Shown here one piece after another: positions 26,554 through 39,985 of a stretch of 64,000 bases of DNA. Location of the stretch: the NCBI GenBank assembly GCA_013398955.1, contig VWPU01012591.1:1-64000 (forward strand), given 5' to 3'. Within the stretch, counting starts at the first letter, position 1, and the number at the start of each line of letters is the position of its first letter. The notes under the pieces are model-generated. The model was not told where the DNA came from and ran no database searches. It was given only the letters and a program-made list of their open reading frames with translations. Origin of the DNA: Callaeas wilsoni. Taxonomy: Eukaryota; Chordata; Aves; Passeriformes; Callaeidae. Both the position numbers and the translations under genes were made by a program.

Positions 26554-26867
26554 TTATGATTCCAGCAAAGTATGCCATCTACAGACTTGCTGTCCTTTAG
26601 ATTCCTTCATTTCAGTCCAGTGATTGAGTTCGTCTTCTCCTGAGCTGTTGAGACCTAAGGAAATCCAGCCTATCATCTCTTTCCGCTTCATGCTGCGCTT
26701 ATTATACACAGACAGTATGAGCGTTACGTCCGAGAGCTGGAACAGTGCCACCTGGAAAACGAAGGTTTCCTTGTACACGGGATTCGGCTGCCCTCGGCGG
26801 ATTGAAGTTTTGCATTTGGACATCTCCTGCCCCATCGAGTTCAGCAGTGTTAACTTAACATATGTAT
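26554..26867 (-). CDS. SYT14: SYT14 last coding exon: C2B domain and stop
   Basis: This is the terminal coding exon of synaptotagmin-14, a type I membrane C2-domain protein thought to act in calcium-independent membrane trafficking in neurons. The minus-strand acceptor TTTCGTAG precedes 26867. The first two bases complete an asparagine codon begun in the previous exon. About 103 residues follow, starting [17 protein letters not shown], to a TAA at 26556-26554. The exon carries most of C2B: the basic beta-4 region ([19 protein letters not shown]), the strand [16 protein letters not shown] and the family's WHxL-type end (CRWHTLLES). Where calcium-binding synaptotagmins have aspartates in loop 3, this exon has YNKRSMKRK, so calcium binding is not expected. 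The open frame continues upstream of 26867 only by chance, into intron. Confidence 0.96.
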
Positions 26868-29195
26868 CTACGAAAGAAGTCGCATTGTAGAACGTCAGAT
26901 ATCTTGAAATGAAAGATTTGCAGAATGAGGTATTTACAAGGAACAAGGATATGGTGTATACCAGGGTGGCTGAACACAGCTTAGTTTAGACAAACATGGA
27001 AAGATGACAAGTAAACAAACTATTCCGAACACACTAACAAATGAACAAGCTCCAGTACTGTGTACATGGGTTAAGTTAAAGGTATACCTCATAATCCTCT
27101 TCCCATTGAAGCCCCTGTTTAGTGTAAACAGACTTAAATTGCATTAACACTTAGCAAGCTCCAACTAGCCACAACACTGTAAAGCATACCACTGAAATTT
27201 CAAAGAATATGGATAAATGAAGTGGAATAAAGGCAATTAATGAGGAGGAAATAAAATAATGTCAATATGCAGCGATGATATCAAAATAGCCAGGATAAAA
27301 TGCTTAAGAATAATCTCTGCATGGATGTGGTTTTCATGTCGGGCTTTTCAGTTTTATTTATTTTGAAAACCAGAACATAGCAAAGCGCATTCAAAGATGG
27401 AAGTTTACACAATACAAAATCTATTAATTCCTAGATTCATGAAGGAATACATTTACTGCATGTTTAAAGAAAAGCAAGTTTTTGCATAATTCAAGATGAC
27501 TGTTCAAAAAGTACCTTGTACTGTGCTCTTAGGCAGTGCACTAAAGAAGCTGATGCACATAACGTAGTTAGCACACATTATGCGTTAGCATTTGGGTCTA
27601 AACCCTTATCTTTAAATCTCTATTTTCATTGGATCAAAACTACCAAACCCTGCTCCTCCATAAGGATGCGCATTTCATCATTCAGTTAACTAATTATAGG
27701 AAAATTGAAACTGTATAAAACAATCTCGTATTTCATTTTTATTCTTGTCTTATTGATGTTAATGGATATCAATTAAAGGTTAGAGTTTATGTTAAAAAAA
27801 ACCACATTGAGTATTCTCACTTTGCAGGTACACTGAAACCCCAACATCCATAATCAGAGATAAATGCAACTTTTGCATTAGAGAGTGCCACAAAAAATAA
27901 ACATATACTTTTATAAACTGGTATGGTAGGCAGCTGTGAATATTTTACTGCTGGCAAGTTTTCTTTTGCATGAAAAAGACAACATCCAATTAGTTTCTAC
28001 AGGAACTCACCTCGGATTATATAAACCTGTCCACCTATCAAGTGTTTTAGACAACAGAACAGTCCGTCTGACAACAGGGGGTGGAAAGCAGTAAAAGAAA
28101 TAATGACCAGATGTCAATAGTTGGGTGAGAGAGGATCAAAGGTTAAAGTTTAAGAGGAAACACTATTCACTGGAGTGGAAGAACATGAAACCTTAGTAGC
28201 ATAGATCAGAAAAAGGACTGAACAAAAGGATTGTTAGGTAAAATTTAATGAAACGAAAATTTTGTGCAGTTTTTTGTGTAATCTTTAACAAAAATTACAT
28301 TGCTTACATAATGGGTAGGACTAATAGACACTGGGTTATAAGCCACACTTACCATAGCAAGAATCATGCAAATGATTAAGTTATAGCAGGGTAAAAATCA
28401 CTATATCCTTATCAAACCTTATGCTTTTTCATGCAAACTCCAGCATATTAGAAAAACTGCACATAGTAATTAAACTTCATATATTAAAAGCAATAAAATT
28501 AAAAATCATTGAACTGAAAACCAAGCTGGTTTTGCCCTTAGTTTTTCTCGTTACTGATACTTGATTGTAATACTTCAGTTCTTGAGTAGTGATGAACTTA
28601 GGCACAAGAATGACTCTGATGTAATCTCTAAAAAGAGCTGAGGGACACTTCTATCTGAAATTCAGCAATGAGTCTCTATTTAGGATGTAAAGATCTTGCT
28701 TATCAAAATCCACATATTTATGGATTTAATGTGTGTGTGTCCATGCATACACACATGCATTTAATATGCAAAAGCTCATACCCTGTTTCAAGTAAACTTT
28801 AAGGAAAACAGAGAAGTATTTTTTTCTCAGACAAAATATTAACTGTCACACAGAAAAACAAAGAAGACATATCCACTGTTACTGCCTGCAGGATTTGGCC
28901 TATTTGCCTGTACTCAATTGCTAAATGAGTTACTATGTAAGAAATATGCAGTAGAGGAGCATGTACTAGCAAGAAATAGAAATTTAGTATTCAGTTCATA
29001 TTTGCTGCAGAAGCACTTCACAAAAATTCGTAAGTTCCCAAGCCCTAGACTACAGAAATGTGGGAAAGAGTAATTGCTTCCATTTCTATCACAGTTACTC
29101 AATACATGAATGAAAACTGAACTGCTCATGTACTTTGCAGCACTTCTCAGGATTTTGGACCACTGATAGTCCAAACAACAAATGTGACCAGGACA

Positions 29196-29221
29196 CATCA
29201 TCATCATCATCATCATCATCT
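29196..29221. repeat. (CAT)n microsatellite
   Basis: Nearly nine CAT units. On the minus strand the run reads as ATG or GAT codons, so open frames here begin with strings of Met or Asp that are not biological. Confidence 0.95.
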
Positions 29222-29300
29222 CCTCTATGGGCCTTAGTTTCCATTTTGTGGAAATGATGGCACAGATTGAGGCTGGCAGATGTCCACAATGTATTCAACA
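29222..29300 (-). repeat. MIR-type SINE fragment
   Basis: On the minus strand the stretch contains CAAAATGGAAACTAAGGCCC, close to the MIR core 'cagatgaggaaactgaggccc', followed by a counterpart of its 'agagaggtgatg' part that runs into the CAT microsatellite. It is old and diverged. Confidence 0.6.
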
Positions 29301-31120
29301 CAGAATTAGGATATGGTGGTGGGTGGCATGGATCTAGGTCCAGAAGTTTAAAAGAAGGTGCCACCACTGCTGGGGGTAGGAAAGGGGGATAGCACGAAAC
29401 AGCCCAAAGGGGAAATCTGGATTCCACAATATTCTGTGCATGGTTTTACCAGACTCAGAAAGTTCATTTGTTTACAGCTTTCTAGAAACAACAGAACTCC
29501 GAACCCACATTTGCCTAAACAGAACTGGATTATTGTTATTATGGATATTAAATCTTCCCCCTGTCCTTCACAGGGACAAAAGGTAGAATGGAAGGTCTTC
29601 CCTCCAGAAAGGTTAGACAGAACATGGTATTACAGGGCTACACGCCATGTTCTATTCTCCTTTCTTGCAATCTGAAACAGATTTTTGACCCCAGTGACAC
29701 ACACAACTGTTAGCTACAGAGCATGGGCCCACTGAGCACATTTTGGGAATTAACACACTAGAGAATGAACAACTCTGTTTTCAAAACAAGTACTGAACCC
29801 TTCCTAACTTGCATATTCTAAATATTAAATAAAAACTGGCTATCGCTGAGATTCCAGAAAGATAAGCATCTGGTTCCGCTTTAAGGGAACACACGGTTTC
29901 TTCTCTCCCTTTCATTTCTTCCCCCACTGCAGTGTCATTGAACCTCTTTGGCTTTCCTCATCTCTTCCAAGGCTTTGTCTCCAAATAGGTGACTCTGGGA
30001 CAGCTACCCAATTATATAAAAGTATTAGAGATTCATCTATCGTCTTCCTTCTCTGGCCATGTTAACAAAGTCTGGTTCCATCAGTGTGAAAAGTATAGAG
30101 AAAGCAAAGCAGAGTAAGGTGAACCAATTAATGAATAGAATAAACATGGGTCAAGAAAATGAAAAAGAGGAGAGAGCATCAGTATCAAGTCTGGCTTACT
30201 TCCTAAACTCTGAAGTGAGATGTGCAAATCACTTACAAAATGTTGGCAGCCTAATACATAACCCAGCAGCAGATAATCTGCTAGTGCCATACTAATCTGA
30301 GGCTTAAAAAACAAAAAGAGTAGCTAAAGCCTGAGCCTCCAGACAAAATCAAAAAGAACAGGTAGGTATTTCTGATCAACACTTACATAAATCAGACTCA
30401 CCATCTTAAAAAAAAAAAAATCTTTTTAAGAAGTTCGTTACTGAACTTTCTCAAGATATGTCAAAGAGCTAGAGAAAGCAATAACATCCTCTACGTGTGA
30501 CATTCCATCTGGCTCCAGTTAAGAAGTATATAAAGTTCACAGATATTTCAGACAAATGTATTTTTGAACAAATGCTTGAACACACAATTCAAGTCCTTTC
30601 TGATGGTGAACATTCCTCCTGTACAGTAAATATGCCAAAGGTCTCAAGTGGTTGCTCCTTGTCTTCACTGACATTCCCAAATTACATATATTACCACATA
30701 TATACAGGCATATAAGCAATTAAAGAGTGCAGTATCAACCCCTCTAGGAACAGCAATAACTGTTCAGAATGTTTATATTAATATTAACTGGCATGTACTT
30801 TCTCTTTAAACACTGACTTTTTATTCTTGGCCTGTGATGCGAGGCATTAGTAATTTAGCAATTAATCATTATGATAAAGGTAATTTATTAGTCAGTCATC
30901 ATGAAAAATTAAAACAGGCTTGTCAACTTACAATTAATATTTTGAATTTTAGATTTTTGCTATTTCCCAACTGACTAGAAATATAAAACATGAAACAGAT
31001 TAGTTGATGATTGCTCTATTTCATTTTGATTGGGTAAGACTAAGTGATAGGATTGAAGTCCTTGCTACCAAGAGCCCCACCAGTACAGAAGCATTAGGAT
31101 GAAAAAAGATTTTCACTCAC

Positions 31121-31310
31121 TGGGTGGTCTGTTCGCTGCCAAGTTTTTGAAGTGGCTGCCTTTTATCACTTCTGCTGATAATCTTCCAGTTGTAGCATTA
31201 TAAAGGAGGCCAATGAGGATTTCTGGAGCTGAGCCATGTACCAGAGACTGACAAGAGGAGGTACTTTCACTGCAGGACACTTCTGACATGCTCATTTGAG
31301 AGTCACAACC
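31121..31310 (-). CDS. SYT14: SYT14 coding exon: C2A-C2B linker and start of C2B
   Basis: The 190-bp minus-strand exon begins after TTTTATAG with GGT TGT GAC and ends CCC A|GTGAGT. It encodes [19 protein letters not shown], a serine-rich, acidic linker, and then the first strands of C2B ([20 protein letters not shown], then [15 protein letters not shown]). The frame is phase 0 at its start and leaves one base for the next exon, and both ends match the neighbouring exons. The aspartate pair that C2B loop 1 carries in calcium-binding synaptotagmins is absent (NLAANRPPN instead), in line with the family's calcium independence. Confidence 0.96.
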
Positions 31311-34300
31311 CTATAAAACAGATAAAAAGTTCTGTGTGTCTTATGGAATGATGTTATTAGAAAGTCGATTTTTAGAATAAAGCATAGAAAATTCTGAAAG
31401 CATCTTACTGACAATAACAGAAGTTCCATTCAATTACCCAATAAGAAATATACATTCTCAATATATACTTAATTTGCACATGTTAGAAGTACCAACAAAG
31501 TGGTCTGAAATTAAAACAATTGTTAGGTGCTTCCACTGCTTCATGATTAAGGAGAAATAACAGCAATAGATGAAGAACAGCCTTTACGGTCTCTATTTAC
31601 TGCAATTGCTAAGGTAAGACCTGTAACATAATCTGTCAGCATCCTGGAAAATGTTAAACTTTGGGTCTTTTACTTTCCAAAAATGGAAAACACCAGTGGA
31701 ACCTTGAAGATAATAAAATGCAGAAAATTCTTATTCATGCTTTGTAAAAGTTATTCTCTAGACTGAGAATTTATGAGTAGCAAAATAACAGAACACATGC
31801 AATTAGAAAAAAGCGCTCTGTCTAGAATAAATTAGCTTACACGGAATTTAATTGATCCAGGGATATAGAACTGCAATAGTCCCTTTGTCTTGGGTGGGAA
31901 AGGAAGAATGTCATCCAAAGCTCAGGAAGCAATGCTTTAATTTCCACCCTGAAAGCTTCCAAAAAATTCAGATTTCTCATGCATTCTCACTACATCACAT
32001 CTTTCAAGGGAGTTTCTAATACTAATTTTTATCATTTTAACTCCTCATAATTGGCCCTAAAAAACGGAAAAAAATACACTTTCTTTATGCTGCCATGCTA
32101 TTCACACTATGGTTGCTCCTATTTTCACTTGCCCTGGCACATAGAGTGGTACCACAGAAAACAAAAAACTGGATGGAATGTAGCCAATGGAATGGCAATG
32201 TGCTTGGTAGCAGAGAAGAGACTTTTGAATTATCAGCACATCCCTTTATGATTCTCTCAGAAAAAATGTAAATTGGGCCCACAGATTTTTCAAATATGGC
32301 TCGACTCATTTGGGAACCTGGCATCACTCTTTCAAGGAGCCATGATGATATTGTGAAGCTCATTCTTCCAGATTCCAAATGTCTCTATCGTTTCCAGCAA
32401 CAGCTGACATGGGCATAAGATCAGACCTAAAATCTAAATAGCACAAATCCTCATCAAGAGAAATATTAACTTTATAAGCAAGTAACTTCAGCTGACATAT
32501 AAAGCCCACATGCATGATAGAATCTCAAATTACAGAAGACATGATACCTACAATAATATCTCTGTTATCGACATTTTAACTAGTTCTTTTCACCAGAACA
32601 TTTCCCAAAAGTCTAGCAGAAGTTTCAAGTAGCAATCCAGTCCCTCATTAATAAACATTCACTGTTACTAGCAAATGTATTCTTACTACTGAAGAAGGAC
32701 CTCAACAAATTTCTCCGACTTCCCTCTCCCAAGTTGCAAATTCCGAATTTTAAATCTTTGGTTATTTCTCCAAAAGCTCTTTATTCAATGCCAAGAATAA
32801 ATTCCAAACTGCTTGCAAATTGTTAATTGCTGAAAATTAATTACAAGTATACATTCATTCTCTGATCCTTGTCATTCATAGAACAGGAAACTTTTGATTC
32901 CTAACTTCAACAGAGGGAACAAAATGGAAAGTTTAAAAGAAAGATGACTTAATTCAGCAGTCACAGTATACACTGCACACTTGAAAGCCTCAGCCTGTCA
33001 CAACTGCAGCTATTACTTGAGATTTCTGATCTTTTAAAATTGTAACACATTATCCCTATGGTGCTTATTCACTTTATTATTTTCTTAAGCCAGGAATTTT
33101 AGCACAGACCACCTGACACTCTTCAAAGCTTGGGTCTCAAATCATGCTGCAAGCCCACAAAAAAAGATGTAACAAATAGCAGGCAGCTGAGTAACACTGC
33201 CCCCAAATACTCAAAGGGCTTTGACATGCTGAGAGAAGGTGATGATAGCACCTTTTCCTAACTGGGATTTATTTGTACAGTTTACTGATGTCCTAAGAGG
33301 GACTTAGAAATCAGTTTATGACAGAGTCAAACTCACTGCAATGGGTATCAGGGTAAGGTTTAGCCTGTTAGAAATAGTGAGTAGTAAATGACTGACGACT
33401 GAGTGGAAATGAGTCCCGAAGTACCAGGAAAGGGAAGACAAGTAGCTTCTGTGTGGTATAATTGAGAAGGAGGAAAACAGCTGAAAAACTCAATGTGTGG
33501 TATTAAAAAGTTACATAAGCATGGGCTAGAAATACCATTCCTTTATAGCAGAATCCTGAGCGGACAGAAGGATAAGACTGCCTTTGTCAAGGCCAGGCAA
33601 AAAGATCTCACCAGCTGAATGGTGGACTGAGAAGACCAAGGTAATGCTTAAGAACTCTAAGTGGATGGAAATGCAACCAAATGACTGCACCTTAGAAGTG
33701 TTGCACAGAAAGAACTGGTAGATTTAAGCTAGATGAAAATCTAGAGAGAGCATCTAATTTAAATATTCTGCTACAATATTTTCTAAACCAAAATATTTTT
33801 GCAGGTTTGAGAAAAACAAATGAATGTTGTTTAATCCTTATTTTGTAATAAACTTATGAATCTCCTTCCTACAAGACTGTGGAGACATAGACAAAACATT
33901 AAAATAAAGCAATCAAATTCACTGAAGGAAAAATCTAAATAGTATTTTGTTTTCCCTTTCACACTAAAGAAAGACCAACTTCAATTCATTTTGTTTCATG
34001 CTGACCCAAATATATTTTAAAAAATACTCTGCTTTTCAGTTATGAACTGCAAAATCCTAATATAAAAGAAAGTGAAATGTTAAGAAGGAGCATGAAGCAG
34101 ATTAGACGACAGAATGATGTTACTAGGTAAAAAAAGATTAAACAACATAAATCGAAGTATACTTTCTGTGGCTATAACAAGGGAGAAAACAGAGGATTTG
34201 GGGACAAGTATGTAAAAGATCTGAGGAAAAGGGGAGGGCAAGGTTGCATTTTGTCAGTTTCCTTTTGAAACAAAGGAGAAAAATGTTATGAGGAAGAGAA

Positions 34301-37300
34301 AAAAACAGAATCAGGGATGAGAAAAAACCAGAATCAGGTAAGAATCAGCTGAGATCAGCGAGGCTCAGACCAACAACTGAAGAAAGACTTTCCATTGCAG
34401 GACAAAGTTAAAAGCAGAGACTCTGAGTGTTATTAGATATCTTCTCAAAAGTATTTTCTCCAGCACAGAGTTTATTGTTCACATTGCAGAAATCCCTTCA
34501 TTGTTATAAGGAAGATATTCCATAATATGGAACGAAATCCGTGGGTAAGAAACATGACTTTGTGCTAAGTCATATGCTGCACTAGAACTGGAAATAACAG
34601 CTTTATTAAGGTTTCTTTTTGGAGGGTTTTTTTTCTGTTTACACAAGTCAGAATTCTAGAAGAGCACTAACAAACTAAGCCAGACAAGAAGTTACACTTT
34701 TACCTGCTCAAAATACAACCTTCACAACTGAGTGCCAAATCGTAAAATATTAACACCAAAATTGCTCATTGGTGCAACATGAATATAGATGGAGCTCCAA
34801 TGACAACATTACAGTGCAACCAGATGCTTTTGAGGTCTGCATTCATTCTGTCTGTAAAGTTATCTGTAGGCCACTCTGATACCATTCCTTCCCTGTGGGA
34901 AACTCAAGATTCAGACCGAAAGTTACTATTTGTTTGAAATAATGTCTATGTTAGTTTATTTTCATAACTGTTCCCTCTCATCCTCTATAAACACTGTATG
35001 TAATTTAATGAGCAAGGAAAAGAAGGACTAAGGTTCCATAAGAGCAAAGGCTTTTCAAGGTCAGTGAAGCAGCAGAAAAGCCTAGTAAGAACTGTCACAA
35101 AACCTTGCATGTGGATTTTTTAGACCTTAGATGAACTGTCAAAGTGTTACTGATCTGCCCACAGTACAAGAAACTGCCTCTTGAGGCTGTCTCCAGGATA
35201 TTAATACTAAATCCTAAATCTTTTTTTGTCAATTGAGCCATAAATATATTATTAACAGTAAACACTGCAAAAAAAGGTGAAGTCTGTTCCAAATATTTGG
35301 TTCAAATATCTGTCTTGCTGCAGTAAATAAAAAATGTTCAGTTTTTCAATTTTCTAACACAGAGCTGTGTGCAAAGGACCTAAACCTTTCCCATATGCAC
35401 CACAGAATAGTACTTTATTACAAAGTTAGTCTGATTTCATTTGATCAACACTTACAAGAAGTGCTGCTTTCCACTGGATTGTAAAAGTAGTATGTGTCAT
35501 ATTCTACAAAAACTTAATTACTAATTCTCCAAACTATTGTCCTTGATGACTTTTTTGCATATATTATCTGGGGAAGAAACATTACTCCTTAATAAATATA
35601 TAATAAAAACATTCCCATTAAGCAGACTTTGGATTTCGTATGTTCCCACTGTACAAAAGTTGGCAATCAAAAAAAGAACACTCTTGTTTTCCCCTCATGC
35701 CGATGGACATGAACACACAGAATGCATGATGTCAGACTTCAACCCCTGAGAAGTATTTTCAACAGTGTTTTTCTCTCTCCTCTTACAACACAGAGAACCA
35801 TCTACTTGCATCCATGGTAATATATGTAAAATGTATTTATTTGTCTTCCTTCCCCACAATTCCATGGAAACATGGTATTTGTTACTTACATATTCATCTC
35901 CTACTGTTATTCTTCTATACTCTAAAGTTCTGCTTATAAATTCTGCTCTTAAGCCAAGTGGAGTTAACGACAGGGAATAAAGTGGCCATGCTCTGAAGGC
36001 AGTTAAAAGTTCATTTTCCTCAATGCACAGGTTAAAATCATGTCTCTGTAGGCTTACGAAACAGGAGCATCTGATTCTTTTGGCTTTTCAAAATATACAC
36101 AGAAAAGATGAAGCCTTGCTGACAATCCTTCAGCAACAAAAATCTGATTCACAGCATGTTACTTGTCAAAATGTCTCTCTCCAATTTTAAATGTTAATGT
36201 TATACCACTAATCTCTCAAAGAACTTTTTTGCACATTACTTTTTCTACTTCTAGATCAATACAACTGAGAGATTAGGGAAGGAAATTTGAACCCTAGTAG
36301 GCAAAGGAGGGCCCTCACTCCAGGTCTCCAACAGTTTTTAGATAAAAGCATTCATCTCTCTCAATCACCACTCCAGGACTGAATCCTGAAGCTCCTCTGA
36401 GATTGCTGAGGTGAGGAGAGCACTCAAGCCCGACACAGGCTCCAGACCAGCTATCAAGTAGAGAAAACCAAACCTAGGGTCTCCACATCCTTCATTAGTG
36501 GCTTCAGCACTTTATAAAAACATGTTTCAAAGCTAAAATATCATTCCTTGGAAAGGAACTTAAACCACCTGACGAACTCAGCCCTGAAAACAGAGGGATG
36601 TAAAATAATTCAGAATGTCAAAGTTTAAAGCCAGCTGTCTTGCACTGTAAAATTAGGAGAACACATAGTTATCAGTATTTTCCTTTAAATTTATAACCTG
36701 AACTTGCAAACATTGAAACATATAGTTTTAAGCATCTCACAAAGATTCAAATTTAGGAAAGCATCATTATCTATGATAGGTAATTATTAGGGGTTTTTTG
36801 CTTAATAGCTTCCTTGAAGCATGTTCCAATTAAGTATAATGCGCATTTTTATTCATGTACTTAACACTTTACAGCATTACTAAGTCAACTTAAATCACAA
36901 ACATGAAACTAAACAGTCTAATAATCATTCCATTATGAGACTTGATCTTAGGAACAAAAACATTTATATTGGGTAAAATGGCATGCTTTAAAAGTTACCA
37001 CGACTTTCTAGTCAAAAATTACAATTTTAGCAAATAAATCCACTCAACATCAATGGTATTCACATCAAATATGGATTGTTTTGATTATTAAATACTATTA
37101 ATGTAGTTGAAAATCAGATTATCTGAAATGATAATGTTCCCATTTCTCATCAAAAGCTTCTGCTCTACCCTATTTTTTTACTCTCAAGAGAAAAAAACTT
37201 CTGGATGCAGAATTCTAAAAAACACATTGTTTTCACACAGATGGAACACTGAAAAATTTTCTTTGATTCACTAGACTCAAAAGACTAAAACCTTAAAAAT

Positions 37301-39246
37301 GCTATACCACAGCTTTAATTTACCATAGACACACAACAAACTTCCTAAGGTACATTATGATAGTACACAAATTTCCATTTCAAAATAATTTAAAATTAAA
37401 TAGTTTAAATAAAAATTTAAATCTTTGTGGGCTTTCTAATAAGAATACTGTATTTATAAAGAAAGGCTTGGTTTCAAATGTTAAGATGCAATAATTTAGT
37501 AGTACATATTAAAATAACAAAATAAAATTTACATGTTCTTAATAATGGCAAATTGACATTCAAGTTTTCTGAAAGATTTTGAACAAGTTCACAGAGAGAA
37601 TTCTGCGCTGTTTTTTCCATTTCATGAGAATTTGCTATTAGTACTTTGTGCCTAATATTGTTTTAAATGATCAGCTCTTCAAATCAAAACATTAATTTTT
37701 TGCTGAAAGGGAAATATTTTAAGTTTTCTGTAAGTTCTATTAGTCTATATTGAAACTACACCTTTGGCAGATGACAAAAGGTCACCTAGTTGTTCCATAG
37801 ATATAATGGGCTTGAAATTTGCAGAGCAAACCCAAGCAGCAGTGGAGGAAATTGGAAATAAACGTACAATGGAATTTACAGCATTTGCAAAAGTACTGTT
37901 TTTACACTGCAGAAGTCTAGCAGCTTTTTATACAGCCATGGGCCAAGGGAGGAAAAGAGGCAAGAGACCTTTTATTATCAAATTCTGTTTTCTGAGATAA
38001 GACAGGTAGCATAAAGAAACATTCAAGCACTAAAAGCTGTTAGATATTTGTGTTAGCAATTTAGGTTAAGAACATCTGACACAAAATGCAGACATTTTAC
38101 CTGCATTCCTGATGAAGCTACACTAACAGCTCCCACCCGGATCCACTCACACCTCCCCCTCTCTTTACTCCCTGTCAAATATGTAAGAGCATGGAGATGT
38201 TACTGTGGGACAGCTTCCAAGGCCACAGACTTCTTTAAATGACAATGCTCTGTCCAGCTGGATTTAGTCTATGCTCACTGGGGAGATCAATGGCAAATAA
38301 TTTCATTTTTCTCTTGATTACACCCTTTCAGTCTGGGAAAAGAGAACGATTCAGCAATCAAACAGTAAGCACAATTTATGACTAGTCAGTCTACGGACTA
38401 GTATTTGATTGCATAAACATACATGCAATTATTTTTCAAGAAGAACAAACCCATACCATGAACTGTACATTTAGAATGTATTTGTCACGTAAACTCATTG
38501 TGATTAACAATTGCTAGTGGTACCCTTTTGATTTGCTCAGGTCACATTTAATCTCATGATCAGAGGACCACCAGGTGTTCCCAGTTGGAAGGGATCTGCT
38601 TCAGTTCTTGGAGCTATCCTACACACCAAACCGAAAGGGAACAGATAAACTGGATTCTCCTGGGGCCAGCTGACAGCTGATTAAGCCCAACAGAAAGACA
38701 GGAGCTGTGAAAGATTCAGCTCAAGGTCAAAACGATATAAAGGGCAAACCTGACAAGAGGCTGACACGCTACGACTAAAAAGATCCCTTGCTAAAGGCAC
38801 CCTATGAACAGAAATGCTTATCTAATACCAAATACAGGCTGCTTGAATATACAAAAGAAGTGAGTACCTGAAGATCCCCAATTCTGAAATGGAGAATGCT
38901 AATGAAGAAGATTTATGTTATACTGCAAAGCCCACCAGAGTAATAAGAAGAATCGTCCAGTAAATAAATCAAAAACTAATTCAAAAGTTCTACAACTATG
39001 TACGTTATTGAATTTGCAGACTAGGTGACTTCATCTGTTTGTGCAAAATTTGTGATTAGAACTTTCCTCAAAGGAAATAAATCGAAGCAAAATGGTGCAC
39101 ACGCTTTTGCTGAAGGGTGCTCAAAACTGCAAATGGAATTAATTCTGTGTTTTGACCTTTTCTAGTTTTCTTGAAAGACAGTAATAAATGTGAGAAGATA
39201 TTTGTGTGTACATATACATGAAAACAAGAAGAGTTATTAAGAGTTA

Positions 39247-39282
39247 TTTTCTTATAATTATAATATTATAATTATAAGAAAA
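39247..39282. repeat. Perfect 36-bp palindrome
   Basis: The sequence TTTTCTTATAATTATAAT is followed directly by its own reverse complement, with no spacer. The symmetry ends just outside (A on the left, C on the right). Apart from the outer C and G pair it is all A and T. It could extrude as a cruciform or simply be a slippage product. Confidence 0.95.
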
Positions 39283-39877
39283 CAAAATATTTGGGAAATT
39301 AGGCATCTCTAAGGGAAACAAATTTCACTTGGATTGATAAGTTAAAGAATGTACCTCTACTGAAAGAGTTGCTTGAGGAATGTTTAAGCAGCAGCTCATA
39401 GTCTTCAAAAGCGGAAATTTCATACGAGGGACAATCTTGATAATCTTTACTTTTAACTTCCAAAAAGTCACTTCTGGGAAATTTACAGTGTGATTATTTT
39501 CCTTACTGCTCCTAGAAAAATGGTTGGGAGACCATACTTTTACTACAGGGAATGATAATCTCAGAATCTCACAGTTACCTCACTTTCTTAGCTTTACATA
39601 TTGATAAGGTTTCTCTATTTTATTTTTTTAAAGATGATCAAAACGAGACAGAATTCTAGACAAAACATTTGCCACTGATGGACTGGCTTTTTGGACTAAG
39701 TAATAGTATTGCTCAAGAGGGTTACTCTGAGTTAATCTAGAACAGTCAATCACAGCCTATCATTTGACTGGAGGTACTTTAGAGACTGAAAAGCATCATC
39801 GTACACTCAAAATAGTAATACCATGTCTGGAACATAGCTTCCATTATTTGCAAATATGAAAGATTGTAGGGACCAAA

Positions 39878-39985
39878 TTGAGTAAGTAACTTCTTCAAAG
39901 CAACTCATTAATTAAAGGCAAAGCATACCTGTTTTTAAATTGTTATTTTACTCTGTGTGACCAAGTAATGATTCTGACCACTAGA
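39878..39985 (+). repeat. Probable MIR-type SINE fragment
   Basis: The string AGTAAGTAACTTCTTCAAAG followed by CAACTCATTAATTAAAGGCAAAGC resembles the MIR stretch 'aagtaacttgcccaaggtcac...taagtggcagagc', and a 'tctgaccactagatg' end follows. Divergence is high, so this is tentative. Confidence 0.4.

Larger units (their letters stand above)
26868..31120 (-). other. SYT14: SYT14 intron within the C2B domain (4,253 bp)
   Basis: The intron has a GTGAGT donor at 31120 and a TTTCGTAG acceptor ending at 26868 on the minus strand. It interrupts a codon after the first base, inside C2B. It holds a CAT microsatellite and a MIR fragment around 29.2 kb and otherwise AT-rich sequence with no coding signal. 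Confidence 0.9.

Noticed and set aside
26868..26946. N-terminal extension (MFLVNTSF...) of the last C2B exon
   Set aside because: It lies upstream of the TTTCGTAG acceptor and is intron; the family sequence resumes exactly at 26867.
28914..29219. Open frame beginning with eight methionines
   Set aside because: The methionines come from the CAT microsatellite; the remainder has no protein-like features.
38565..38640. Possible third CR1 fragment (CAGTTGGAAGGGATCTGCTT)
   Set aside because: Only a short stretch resembles the CR1 end, and the expected flanking motifs (CAACCTGGTCTAG, ATTCTATG) are missing.
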